Shown in pieces: positions 1-8,284 of a stretch of 64,000 bases of DNA. The DNA is from Pseudoxanthomonas sp. (GTDB taxonomy: Bacteria > Pseudomonadota > Gammaproteobacteria > Xanthomonadales > Xanthomonadaceae), in contig NZ_JANJUE010000163.1 of assembly GCF_024710765.1 (NCBI RefSeq), positions 1 through 64,000 on the forward strand, in the 5' to 3' direction. The notes below the pieces were generated by a model. The model was not told the DNA's origin and searched no databases. It was given only the letters and a program-made list of their open reading frames with translations. Every line of letters starts with the position of its first letter. The stretch's first letter is position 1. The position numbers were made by a program, and so were the translations under genes.

Positions 1-573
1 CTCGCGCAGGCGCTCGCCGCCCAGCCGTTCGCTGCACCGGAGAACTGCGCACGCGACGAGTACAACTACGTCATCGAGCGCCTCCGGGCGTACTACGTGG
101 AAGGCGCCGCCGGCTTCACCGTGACGACGGAGATGTTCGACGCCGTGCTCGCCACGCGCCCGGCCTCACCGCTCGATTTCGATGCGCGCCTGCGAGCACT
201 GGTCGAGTTCCTGCGGTTGCCCGAGGCACAGGCGCTGGCCGCGGCCAACAAGCGCATCAACAACATCCTGAAGAAAGCCGACATCGCGATTCCGGCGATG
301 GAGGATCGCGCGTTGCTGAAGGAGCCGGCCGAAAGCGCACTGGCCGAAGCGGTGGAAGCCGCGCTCGGCGACACCGACGAGGCCCTGCACCACCATGACT
401 ACATCAGCGTGCTGAACCGCCTTGCTCGGCTGCGCCCGCAGGTGGACGCGTTCTTCGACAACGTGATGGTCAATGCCGAGGATCCGGCGATCCGCGCCAA
501 CCGCCTGGCCCTGCTCAAGCGCCTGGCCGATCGCTTCCGCGCCGTCGCCGCCATCGAACATCTCTCGGTCTGA
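1..573 (+). CDS. glyS: Glycyl-tRNA synthetase beta subunit, C-terminal part
   Basis: This reading frame is open from the first base, so only the last 190 residues are in the window. The beta subunit of the tetrameric (alpha2beta2) bacterial glycyl-tRNA synthetase binds tRNA-Gly and is needed for its charging in the cytoplasm. The fragment is almost wholly helical and carries the family signature AANKRINNILKK near its middle, within the C-terminal DALR-like anticodon-binding region. The frame ends in TGA, followed at once by a strong hairpin terminator. The alpha subunit gene would be expected just upstream, outside the window. Identification rests on the signature and overall similarity to GlyS C-termini, and I am confident of it. 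Confidence 0.9.
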   Translation, partial: LAQALAAQPFAAPENCARDEYNYVIERLRAYYVEGAAGFTVTTEMFDAVLATRPASPLDFDARLRALVEFLRLPEAQALAAANKRINNILKKADIAIPAMEDRALLKEPAESALAEAVEAALGDTDEALHHHDYISVLNRLARLRPQVDAFFDNVMVNAEDPAIRANRLALLKRLADRFRAVAAIEHLSV

Positions 574-579
574 ACCGAA

Positions 580-605
580 GGCCTCCCCGCCACCGCGGGG
601 AGGCC
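580..605 (+). terminator. Intrinsic terminator after glyS
   Basis: A perfect 11-bp GC-rich inverted repeat (GGCCTCCCCGC pattern) with a CACC loop begins 6 bases after the glyS stop. The downstream bases CATCTCGTTGTTG are only moderately T-rich. It separates glyS from tamA. Confidence 0.7.
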
Positions 606-796
606 ATCTCGTTGTTGCCTGCGGACCTCGCATCACCCGCGCCCCCGCAGCTGCGCGGCACTCGGACATCTCACGGTCGCGGCGGCCGCCCGAGCGGTCC
701 GTTCCGTCATTCAGCATCACGCCCGCCGCTCGCATCGGGCCGCGCGCCCTCATGTTCCTTTAACCCGAAAATCCCTTCGCCGGTTATCCTGCCCGC

Positions 797-2581
797 ATGC
801 GACGAATCCCCCCCTTCGCCACCCTGCTTGTCCTGCTTGCCGCCAGTGGTCCCGCCTGGGCCGCGGCCACCATCGACAGGATCCGCATCGAAGGGATCGA
901 GGACGAGGCGATGGTGGAGAACATCAACGTCGCCCTGTCACTGAACGACGTGGTCGGCAAGCGCCTGGGCGAATCGCGCCTGGAATACCTGCTGGGCGAA
1001 GCCGCCGCGCAGGCGCGTGAAGCGCTGGAACCCTTCGGTTACTACTCGCCCGACATCCAGGTGCAGGCCAACCGTACCGGCGATGGCGAAAACGAACGGG
1101 TGGAGGTGATCATCCGGGTGGCCCGGGGCGAGCCGGTACGGGTCCGGCGTTCCAGCCTGAGCATCGATGGCGAAGGCGGCGACGATCGCTACCTGAAGGA
1201 AGACCTCGCCGCATTCGCGCCGCGCACCGGCGAGGTTTTCGATCACACGACCTATGAAGCCAGCAAGCTCAAGATCGTGCGGCGCCTGGCCGACCGCGGT
1301 TACTTCGACGCCGACTTCACCCAGCGCCGGGTCGAAGTCACCCGCGCCGAGCACGCGGCCGACATCGATCTGGCCTGGGTCAGCGGCATCCGCTACGACA
1401 TGGGCCCCACCACCTTCCACCAGAGCAAGTTCGAACCCGGCCTGCTGGACAAGCTGGTGTACTGGGAAGAAGGCAGCTACTTCCACCAGGGCAAGCTGGA
1501 TCGCCTGCGCGAATCCCTGGTGGGACTGGACTATTTCAGCAACATCGACATCCAGGCCAATCCCGACAAGGCCGAGAACGGCCGCGTGCCGATCGACGTC
1601 AACCTCAGCCTGGCCAAGCGCACCATCTACACCGCCGGCGTGAGCTACGGTTCCGAGAGCGGCGCCGGTATCCGCATGGGCGTGGATCGACGCTATCTCA
1701 ATTCCCGCGGGCATAAGCTGTCCACCCAGCTGGACTACGCGCAGAACCGCAAGACCCTGCTGACCCAGTACCGCATTCCCGCCTTCAAGTGGCTGGATGG
1801 CTGGTACACCATCGCCGCGCAGGCCAGCGACGAGCAGACCGACTACATCGACCTGCGCCACATCGAGTTCATCGGCAGCCGCAGCGGCCAGATCAACGAG
1901 GACTGGACCGCGGTCGCCTCGATCCATGCCTTGCGCGAACGCTGGGCGTACTACGAGGACGAGGACGGCAACGAACTGGACTCGCCCGAGTACCGCTACG
2001 CCACCTTCACCTATCCCTCGTTGCAGGCCGACTACCTCAACGCGCCGGTGGGCTCGAACCGGCCCGACCGGTTGGCCGGTTCGGTGCTGCTGCGCGGCGT
2101 CGTGGAAGGCGCCGGGTCCGACGCCAGCTTCCTGCAGGCGCACATCCGCGCGCGCTGGTCGCGCGAGTACGGTCGCAACAGCGCGCTGATCTTCCGGGGT
2201 GAATACGGCCATACCTTCACCAGCAGTCTGGTCGGCATGCCGCCGTCGCTGCGCTTCTTCGCCGGCGGTGACCGCAGCATCCGCGGCTATGCCTGGCGCG
2301 AAGTCGGTCCGCGCATCGGCAAATACGCGCTGGGCGCCAAGAACGTGGTCACCGCCAGCGCCGAGTACGAGTACTACCCCGGCGGCGGCCCGTGGGGCGG
2401 CGCGGTGTTCGTCGACACCGGCAGCGCCTTCGACGGCGGCATGCCGGACCTGAGCACCGGCGTGGGCATCGGCTTCCGCTGGCGTTCGCCGATCGGCCCG
2501 GTGCGGCTGGATCTGGCGCACGGCCTGAACGATCCCGATTCGCAGTTCCAGATCTACCTCAACATCGGAACCGACCTGTGA
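797..2581 (+). CDS. tamA: Translocation and assembly module outer-membrane protein TamA
   Basis: This 594-residue protein is an Omp85/BamA-superfamily outer-membrane barrel. TamA works with TamB to insert a subset of outer-membrane proteins and has been linked to lipid transport. Residues 1-22 form a Sec signal peptide ending PAWA. POTRA-like repeats follow in roughly the first 250 residues (RIRIEGI, FGYYSPDIQVQ, DYFSNIDIQANP). The C-terminal half is an aromatic-rich beta barrel containing the superfamily RGY element in GGDRSIRGYAWREVGP, and it ends in the alternating strand pattern IYLNIGTDL. Length and order fit TamA. The tamB start overlaps its stop as GTGA, so the two genes are translationally coupled. 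Confidence 0.93.
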   Translation: MRRIPPFATLLVLLAASGPAWAAATIDRIRIEGIEDEAMVENINVALSLNDVVGKRLGESRLEYLLGEAAAQAREALEPFGYYSPDIQVQANRTGDGENERVEVIIRVARGEPVRVRRSSLSIDGEGGDDRYLKEDLAAFAPRTGEVFDHTTYEASKLKIVRRLADRGYFDADFTQRRVEVTRAEHAADIDLAWVSGIRYDMGPTTFHQSKFEPGLLDKLVYWEEGSYFHQGKLDRLRESLVGLDYFSNIDIQANPDKAENGRVPIDVNLSLAKRTIYTAGVSYGSESGAGIRMGVDRRYLNSRGHKLSTQLDYAQNRKTLLTQYRIPAFKWLDGWYTIAAQASDEQTDYIDLRHIEFIGSRSGQINEDWTAVASIHALRERWAYYEDEDGNELDSPEYRYATFTYPSLQADYLNAPVGSNRPDRLAGSVLLRGVVEGAGSDASFLQAHIRARWSREYGRNSALIFRGEYGHTFTSSLVGMPPSLRFFAGGDRSIRGYAWREVGPRIGKYALGAKNVVTASAEYEYYPGGGPWGGAVFVDTGSAFDGGMPDLSTGVGIGFRWRSPIGPVRLDLAHGLNDPDSQFQIYLNIGTDL

Positions 2582-5500
2582 GCCGGCCCGCCGACGACAT
2601 CACCCCGGAAGAACGCGAGGCGCGCATCGCCGAACTGCGGGCGCGCCGCCGCGCCCGCATGCGGGTGCTGGCCATCCGCAGCGCGATCGGCACCGGGGTG
2701 CTGGTACTGCTGCTGTGCTTCGGCCTGTACTGGCTGCTGCAGACCGTGGCCGGCCGCGACGTGCTGCTGGCGCAGGTGGTGGCGCGCCTGCCCGCCAATT
2801 CCTCGCTGACCTGGAAGCAGGTGGAAGGACCGCTGGCCGGCCCGTTGACCCTGCACGGCGTGGATTTCCGCTGGGACAAGATCCACTTCACCGCCGAGCG
2901 CGTGTACCTGGATCCGGATCTGCGTCCGCTGCTGGGCAAGCGCCTGCGCCTGGACGCGCTGGAGATCCGCAACGCTACCCTGGACGTGCCGGAAAGCGAC
3001 GAACCCTTCGAGCTGCCGCGCTGGCCCGAATCGCTGCCGCAGATCCAGATGCCGCTGGCGATCCAGGCCGATACCCTGGTCATCGACGGGTTCGCGATCT
3101 CGCAGGCCGGCAAGCCGGTGATCGACATCCGTCGCGGCCGTGGCGGCATCGATATCGGCAACGGCTATTTCCTGGCCGAAAAACTCGCCATCGACACCGA
3201 TCGCGGCAACTTCAACGCGAACGGCGGCTATGCGCCGGGCAAGGGCTACCGCACCGACCTGGTCGTCACCGGCGTGTTCCCCGCACCGGCGGGCAAGGCG
3301 CCGGCACGCGTGGGCCTGGTCGCGCGCGGCGACATCGACCGGATGGACATGGCGCTGGCCGGCAATGCGCCGGCACCGGTGCGCGTGCTGCTGACCCTGC
3401 GCGGCGCCGAGAATCCCACCTGGCATTTCACCGGCAAGACCGAGCTGCTGGATCTGGCGGCACTGGCGGTCACCGAGGACAGCCTGCCGCTGGCCTTCGA
3501 TCTGAAGGCCGACGGCGCGGGCGGCAAGGCCACCCTGCAGGGACGCATCGTCCAGGACAAGACCACGCTGGTGATCGATCCCTCCCAGGTCGCCATCGCC
3601 GACGAGGTGCTGACGGTCGAGCCGCTGGTGGTGCGCGCGTTCGAAGGCATCACCACGCTGCGCGGACGCGCCGACTTCAAGGATCCGGCGAATCCGCAGT
3701 TCCGTTTCGCGATCAATGCGCGCGGACTGCGCTGGGGCGACAGCGCCGAGACCGCCATCGGCGCCAGCGCCGATCTGGGCGTGGCCGGCCAGCTGGAAAA
3801 CTGGGCGGCGGTCGGCAAGGCCGACTTCGCCCGCGCCGGTGAAAAGGCGCAAGTGGAGTTCGACGCGGCCGGCAACGGCGAGCGCGCGACCGTGAAGACG
3901 CTGCGGGCGAAAATGCCGACCGGCCAACTCGACGCCGGTGGCGACGTGGCATGGACGCCGGTCCTGGCGTGGGACATGAAGGCGAAGCTGGCCGGCTTCG
4001 ATCCCGGCTATTTCCTCGCCGACTGGGACGGCCACCTGTCGGGCGAATTCAGCAGCCAGGGCCGGGCGCGCGAAGCGGGCGGTTTCGACGCCACCCTGGA
4101 CCTGCCGAAGCTGGCGGGCCGGCTGCGTGGCCGGCCGCTGGACGCGCGCGGCAACTTCGCCCTGCATGGCGAGGATGGCGAGGGCCAACTGGCGATGACG
4201 CTCGGCGGCAGCCGCGTGCAGGCCAAGGGCAAGGTGGGCGACCGGCTGGCGGTGGATGCGTCGCTGTCGCCGCTGCACCTGGCGGATCTGCTGCCCACCG
4301 GCAGCGGCACCCTGCAGGGCACGGTGAAACTGACCGGCGCGCGCACCGCGCCGGACATCGAGGCCGATCTGTCCGGCAGCCAATTGCGCTGGAACGACTG
4401 GAGCGCCGACACCGTCAGCCTGCGCGGCCGCCTGCCCTGGCGCAGTGGCAACGGCGAACTGGCCGTTCGCGCCAGCGCGGTCAACGTCGGCATGGTGCTG
4501 GATGAGCTGCGCCTGGACGCGCGCGGCGCGGTGGAGGATCTACGGGTCGACGGCGACGCACGCAATCCGATGGGCGCGATCGCATTGGCCGGAAGCGCGC
4601 AGCGGCGCGGCGACAACTGGCAGGGTGCGCTGGATGCCCTGCGCATCGCCCCGTCCAAGGGCGGCGCCTGGCAACTGCAGCAGCCGGCGCGGTTCGCCCA
4701 GCGCGGCGCCAACTGGACATTGACCAGCACCTGCCTCGCCTCCAACGATGGCGGTTCGCTGTGCGCCGAGGCCGACTGGCCGCGACAGGGCCTGAGCCTG
4801 CATTCGGATTCACTGCCGTTGACGCTGGTGCATCCCTGGCTGCCGCAGAACAGCGGCCGCCCGCTGATCCTGCGCGGCAACCTGGCCCTCGACGCCAGCC
4901 TGCGTCCGCGCGGCAACGCCTGGGAAGGCAAGATCCACCTGGCCTCGCTGGAAGGCGGCATGAAGCTGGGCAACAACGCGCGGGGCGAGCTGATCAGCTA
5001 CGACAACTTCAGTTTCGACGCCGACTTCAACCCGCAGCGCATCCAGGCCCGCCTGGGCAGCGGCTTCAAGGGCAACGGCTATGTCGATGCCACCGTCAAC
5101 ACCGGTTGGGACGAATTCTCGCCGCTGCGGGGCGATCTGTACTTCCACAATTCGCGATTGTTCTGGCTGGAACTGTTCTCGCCGGATCTGGTGCGTCCGC
5201 GCGGGAAGCTGGCCGGCCACATCGGCCTGGCCGGCACCCGTGGCCGGCCGGCGCTCACCGGCGAGGCGGACCTGACCGAATTCACCGGCGAGCTGCCCGC
5301 GCTCGGCATCACCCTCGCCGACGGCACCGCCCGCCTGGTCGCGCTGGCCGATGGCAGCGCGCGCATCGACGGCAGCGTGAAATCCGGCGAAGGCGTGCTG
5401 CGGGTCGACGGCAGCCTGGGCTGGAACAACGACACCACGCCGCTGCAATTCAACGTGCGCGGCGACAACGTGCTGGTGTCCGATACCACCGATCTGCGCG

Positions 5501-6381
5501 CCATCGCCTCGCCCGACATCCAGGTGGGCTTCGCCGACAACACCATCCAGGTGCGCGGCGATGTCACCGTGCCATCGGCGAGCATCGACGTCGAAAAACT
5601 CGACGATGGCGTGTCCGCGTCCGAGGATGTGGTGGTGCTGGATCCGGCCGATCCGGAACGCACCCCGAGTTCGCGCCTGGATCTGGACCTGGGCATCACC
5701 CTGGGCGACAAGGTCGCGCTGAAGGGCTACGGCCTGGAAGGCACGCTGGCCGGCAACATGCGGGTGCGCTCGCGGCTGGGCCGCGAGATGGTCGCCACCG
5801 GGCGCCTGGACGTGGACGGACGTTACGAAGCCTACGGCCAGAAACTGCAGATCACCCGCGGCGAACTGACCTGGAGCAACAACGCGGTGAGCGACCCGCG
5901 CATCAACATCCGCGCCCAGCGCGAGGTGATCAGCGCGGGCGTCACCGCCGGCATCGACGTCACCGGCCGCGCCAGCCAGCCGCGCGCCAAGGTGTGGTCG
6001 GATCCGGCCAGTTCCGAATCCGAGGCGCTGGCTTACCTGGTGCTGGGCCGTTCGCTCAACAGCGCCAGCAGCGACGAGAGCCAGCGCATCAACGCCGCAT
6101 CCTCCGCGCTTTCGGCCGGCGCCGGCCTGCTGGCCTCGCAGCTGGGTGCCAAGATCGGCCTGGATGATGCCGGCGTGCTGGAATCGCGCACGCTGGGCGG
6201 CTCGGTGTTCGGCGTCGGCAAGTACCTCTCGCCGCGGCTGTACGTCAGCTATGGCGTGTCGATGGTCGGCTCGGGTTCGGCGGTCACGCTGAAGTACCTG
6301 CTGCGCAAGGGCTTCGACATCGAAATCGAGTCCAGCACCATCGAGAGCCGCGGCTCGATCAACTGGCGCAAGGAAAAGTAG
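2578..6381 (+). CDS. tamB: Translocation and assembly module inner-membrane protein TamB
   Basis: The protein has 1267 residues from a GTG start that overlaps the tamA stop by four bases. An upstream in-frame extension inside tamA is ignored because the GTGA junction explains the start. A short basic N-terminus is followed by one membrane helix at about residues 25-50 (SAIGTGVLVLLLCFGLYWLL). The rest is a long periplasmic beta-taco body of repetitive short strands, and the TamB (DUF490) domain lies at the C-terminus, around VTGRASQPRAKVWSDP and ALAYLVLGRSL. TamB spans the periplasm, contacts TamA, and belongs to the AsmA-like, bridge-type family implicated in lipid transport. Family length is usually 1200-1300 residues, which matches. 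Confidence 0.93.
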   Translation: MSRPADDITPEEREARIAELRARRRARMRVLAIRSAIGTGVLVLLLCFGLYWLLQTVAGRDVLLAQVVARLPANSSLTWKQVEGPLAGPLTLHGVDFRWDKIHFTAERVYLDPDLRPLLGKRLRLDALEIRNATLDVPESDEPFELPRWPESLPQIQMPLAIQADTLVIDGFAISQAGKPVIDIRRGRGGIDIGNGYFLAEKLAIDTDRGNFNANGGYAPGKGYRTDLVVTGVFPAPAGKAPARVGLVARGDIDRMDMALAGNAPAPVRVLLTLRGAENPTWHFTGKTELLDLAALAVTEDSLPLAFDLKADGAGGKATLQGRIVQDKTTLVIDPSQVAIADEVLTVEPLVVRAFEGITTLRGRADFKDPANPQFRFAINARGLRWGDSAETAIGASADLGVAGQLENWAAVGKADFARAGEKAQVEFDAAGNGERATVKTLRAKMPTGQLDAGGDVAWTPVLAWDMKAKLAGFDPGYFLADWDGHLSGEFSSQGRAREAGGFDATLDLPKLAGRLRGRPLDARGNFALHGEDGEGQLAMTLGGSRVQAKGKVGDRLAVDASLSPLHLADLLPTGSGTLQGTVKLTGARTAPDIEADLSGSQLRWNDWSADTVSLRGRLPWRSGNGELAVRASAVNVGMVLDELRLDARGAVEDLRVDGDARNPMGAIALAGSAQRRGDNWQGALDALRIAPSKGGAWQLQQPARFAQRGANWTLTSTCLASNDGGSLCAEADWPRQGLSLHSDSLPLTLVHPWLPQNSGRPLILRGNLALDASLRPRGNAWEGKIHLASLEGGMKLGNNARGELISYDNFSFDADFNPQRIQARLGSGFKGNGYVDATVNTGWDEFSPLRGDLYFHNSRLFWLELFSPDLVRPRGKLAGHIGLAGTRGRPALTGEADLTEFTGELPALGITLADGTARLVALADGSARIDGSVKSGEGVLRVDGSLGWNNDTTPLQFNVRGDNVLVSDTTDLRAIASPDIQVGFADNTIQVRGDVTVPSASIDVEKLDDGVSASEDVVVLDPADPERTPSSRLDLDLGITLGDKVALKGYGLEGTLAGNMRVRSRLGREMVATGRLDVDGRYEAYGQKLQITRGELTWSNNAVSDPRINIRAQREVISAGVTAGIDVTGRASQPRAKVWSDPASSESEALAYLVLGRSLNSASSDESQRINAASSALSAGAGLLASQLGAKIGLDDAGVLESRTLGGSVFGVGKYLSPRLYVSYGVSMVGSGSAVTLKYLLRKGFDIEIESSTIESRGSINWRKEK

Positions 6382-6415
6382 GACGGTCCACCCACTTCGC
6401 TGAAAAGGAGATTTC

Positions 6416-7117
6416 ATGCGTCAGATTGTTCTCGCCATGCTGGTCATCCTGGCACCCCCCGCCTTCGCCGGCACTCCACTTCCCGACGCACCGCATATCG
6501 TGGTGTCGGGCGAAGGCAAGGTCACGGCCAAGCCCGATAGCGCGCGCCTGAGTTTCGAGTTCGAATCCCGCGCGGCGCAACCGCTTCCCGCCAAGAAAGC
6601 CGTGGATCAGGGCGTCAACCGGTTGCTGGAGGCCCTTTCCCGGTTCGGTGTCGAGGGCGAGGACATCGAAGCGGGCAGCCTGCGGGCCTCCGAGGATGTC
6701 GACTACACCGATTCGGGCAGGCGGGTTTCCAACGGCTATGAAGCCAGCCGGACCGTCACCGTGCTGCTGAAGCAGATCGATCGCCTCAATGATCTGATTG
6801 ACACCGGACTCGCCTCCGGTGCCACGAGCTTCAACAATCTCCAGTTCGAATCCACGCACGCCGGACAGCTCCGCTCCGAGGCGAAGCGCAAGGCGATCCA
6901 GGATGCGCGCACGCAGGCAGGTGAAACCGCCGAGGCATTGGGTGCAGGGCTCGGCCCGATCTACAGCGTCGACAATGTCGGGGCGCAGAACAGCTTCGGT
7001 TACAACGCGGAAACGCTGGACAAGGTCACCGTCACCGGGAGCGCCTCCGGACGCTACGTCCAGCCCACCGTGGAGTATCGGGCAAGCGTCAGGGCGGTGT
7101 TCGAGCTCAAGCGCTGA
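6416..7117 (+). CDS. Periplasmic SIMPL (DUF541) domain protein
   Basis: This 233-residue protein has an N-terminal Sec signal peptide (cleavage after PPAFA) and then a SIMPL/DUF541 domain. The domain begins with the typical strand VVSGEGKVTAKPDSARLSFEF and continues to RASVRAVFELKR at the C-terminus. SIMPL proteins such as E. coli YggE are periplasmic or outer-membrane-associated and are linked to reduced oxidative stress, but their biochemical role is unsettled. An AAAAGGAG ribosome-binding site lies just upstream of the ATG. The gene starts 34 bases after tamB, so it may be the third gene of the tam operon. The next gene starts one base after its stop. Confidence 0.85.
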   Translation: MRQIVLAMLVILAPPAFAGTPLPDAPHIVVSGEGKVTAKPDSARLSFEFESRAAQPLPAKKAVDQGVNRLLEALSRFGVEGEDIEAGSLRASEDVDYTDSGRRVSNGYEASRTVTVLLKQIDRLNDLIDTGLASGATSFNNLQFESTHAGQLRSEAKRKAIQDARTQAGETAEALGAGLGPIYSVDNVGAQNSFGYNAETLDKVTVTGSASGRYVQPTVEYRASVRAVFELKR

Positions 7118-7118
7118 G

Positions 7119-8204
7119 ATGGCAAGTCTTCCATCGACCCCACAATGGCGGCTTCACCGGCAGGGTATCAGCGCTCCGCTGGGCGACGATCCCGCCATCA
7201 CCGTCCGCCATCTGCTGGCGGTGCAGGCGCAGGACTACTACGGGTCGTTGTGGGCGGTGGGCCTGCGCACCACGGGAGCGCGCGAGGCCGATGTCGAACG
7301 GGCCATCGCCGCTGGCCGCATCGTGCGCACCTGGCCGATGCGCGGCACGCTGCACCTGGTCGCGCCGGAGGATGCGCGCTGGATGCTGGCGCTGATGGCC
7401 AGCCGCGCGCTCGACCGCGATCGCGCGCGGCAGGAGCGCGACTTCGGCCTGGATGCGCGCACCACCCGTCGCTGCGCCGAGGTGATCACGCGCCTGCTCG
7501 AAGGTGGCAAACGGATGACCCGCGGCGCGCTCTACGAAGCCCTGGTCGAGCGCCGCATCGAGACCGATGGACCGCGCGGCCTGCACATCCTCGGCCGGCT
7601 CGCCCATGAAGGCCTGATCTGCCAGGGACCACGCGAAGGCAAGCAGCCGACCTTCGTGCTGCTGGACGAATGGATCCCGCCCACCCCGCCGCGCGATCGC
7701 GACGAAGCGCTGGGCGAACTGGCGCGGCGTTACTTCGTTGGGCACGGGCCGGCGACGGTGCAGGATCTGGCATGGTGGTCGGGCCTGACCCTGCGCGATG
7801 CGCAGGCGGCGGTGGACATCGCGAAGCCCGCACTCTCCCCTCATGATCACGACGGCGCGCGGTACTGGTTCGCCGGGGTGGCGGAACCTCCCGCGCCCGC
7901 GGTCCCGGCCGTGCACCTGCTGCCGCCCTTCGACGAATACCTGGTGGGCTACAAGGATCGCAGCGCCGTGCTGGACGCCGCGCACCACCGGCAGGTGATC
8001 GGGATCAACGGGTTGGTCAGCCCGAGCCTGGTCGTCGATGGCCGCGTCACCGCGCTGTGGAAACGCAGCCTTGGCCGTCAGGGCGCCACGCTCGCGCTGA
8101 CGCCGCTGCAGCCCCTGCGCAAGCGTGATCACGCCCCGCTCGCGCGGGCCGCCGCGCGCTACGGCGAATTCATCGGCCAGCCGGTGGCGTTCGACGCGGA
8201 CTGA
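7119..8204 (+). CDS. Winged-helix DNA-binding protein, AlkZ-like (HTH_42 family)
   Basis: The ATG lies immediately after the SIMPL-gene stop and gives 361 residues. The longer upstream frame lies inside that gene and is rejected. The sequence matches the HTH_42 family, which includes the DNA glycosylases AlkZ and YcaQ/AlkX. Near the N-terminus it has the segment LLAVQAQDYYGSLWAVGLR, which contains the QxQ motif used by AlkZ-type enzymes. Later segments (TWPMRGTLHLVAPEDARWML, RGLHILGRLAHEGLI, FVGHGPATVQDLAWWSGL and LLPPFDEYLVGYKDRS) are characteristic. AlkZ unhooks bulky or crosslinked guanine adducts, but many homologues are uncharacterised, so glycosylase activity here is inferred from the motif alone. 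No resistance or biosynthetic genes adjoin it. Confidence 0.75.
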   Translation: MASLPSTPQWRLHRQGISAPLGDDPAITVRHLLAVQAQDYYGSLWAVGLRTTGAREADVERAIAAGRIVRTWPMRGTLHLVAPEDARWMLALMASRALDRDRARQERDFGLDARTTRRCAEVITRLLEGGKRMTRGALYEALVERRIETDGPRGLHILGRLAHEGLICQGPREGKQPTFVLLDEWIPPTPPRDRDEALGELARRYFVGHGPATVQDLAWWSGLTLRDAQAAVDIAKPALSPHDHDGARYWFAGVAEPPAPAVPAVHLLPPFDEYLVGYKDRSAVLDAAHHRQVIGINGLVSPSLVVDGRVTALWKRSLGRQGATLALTPLQPLRKRDHAPLARAAARYGEFIGQPVAFDAD

Positions 8205-8284
8205 GACAGTCGCAACGGCGGCAATTGCCCCGCACGGCGCGGGCCGCTATCGTCGCAGGCTGTCTTTTCACGAGGTTCCCGCCG

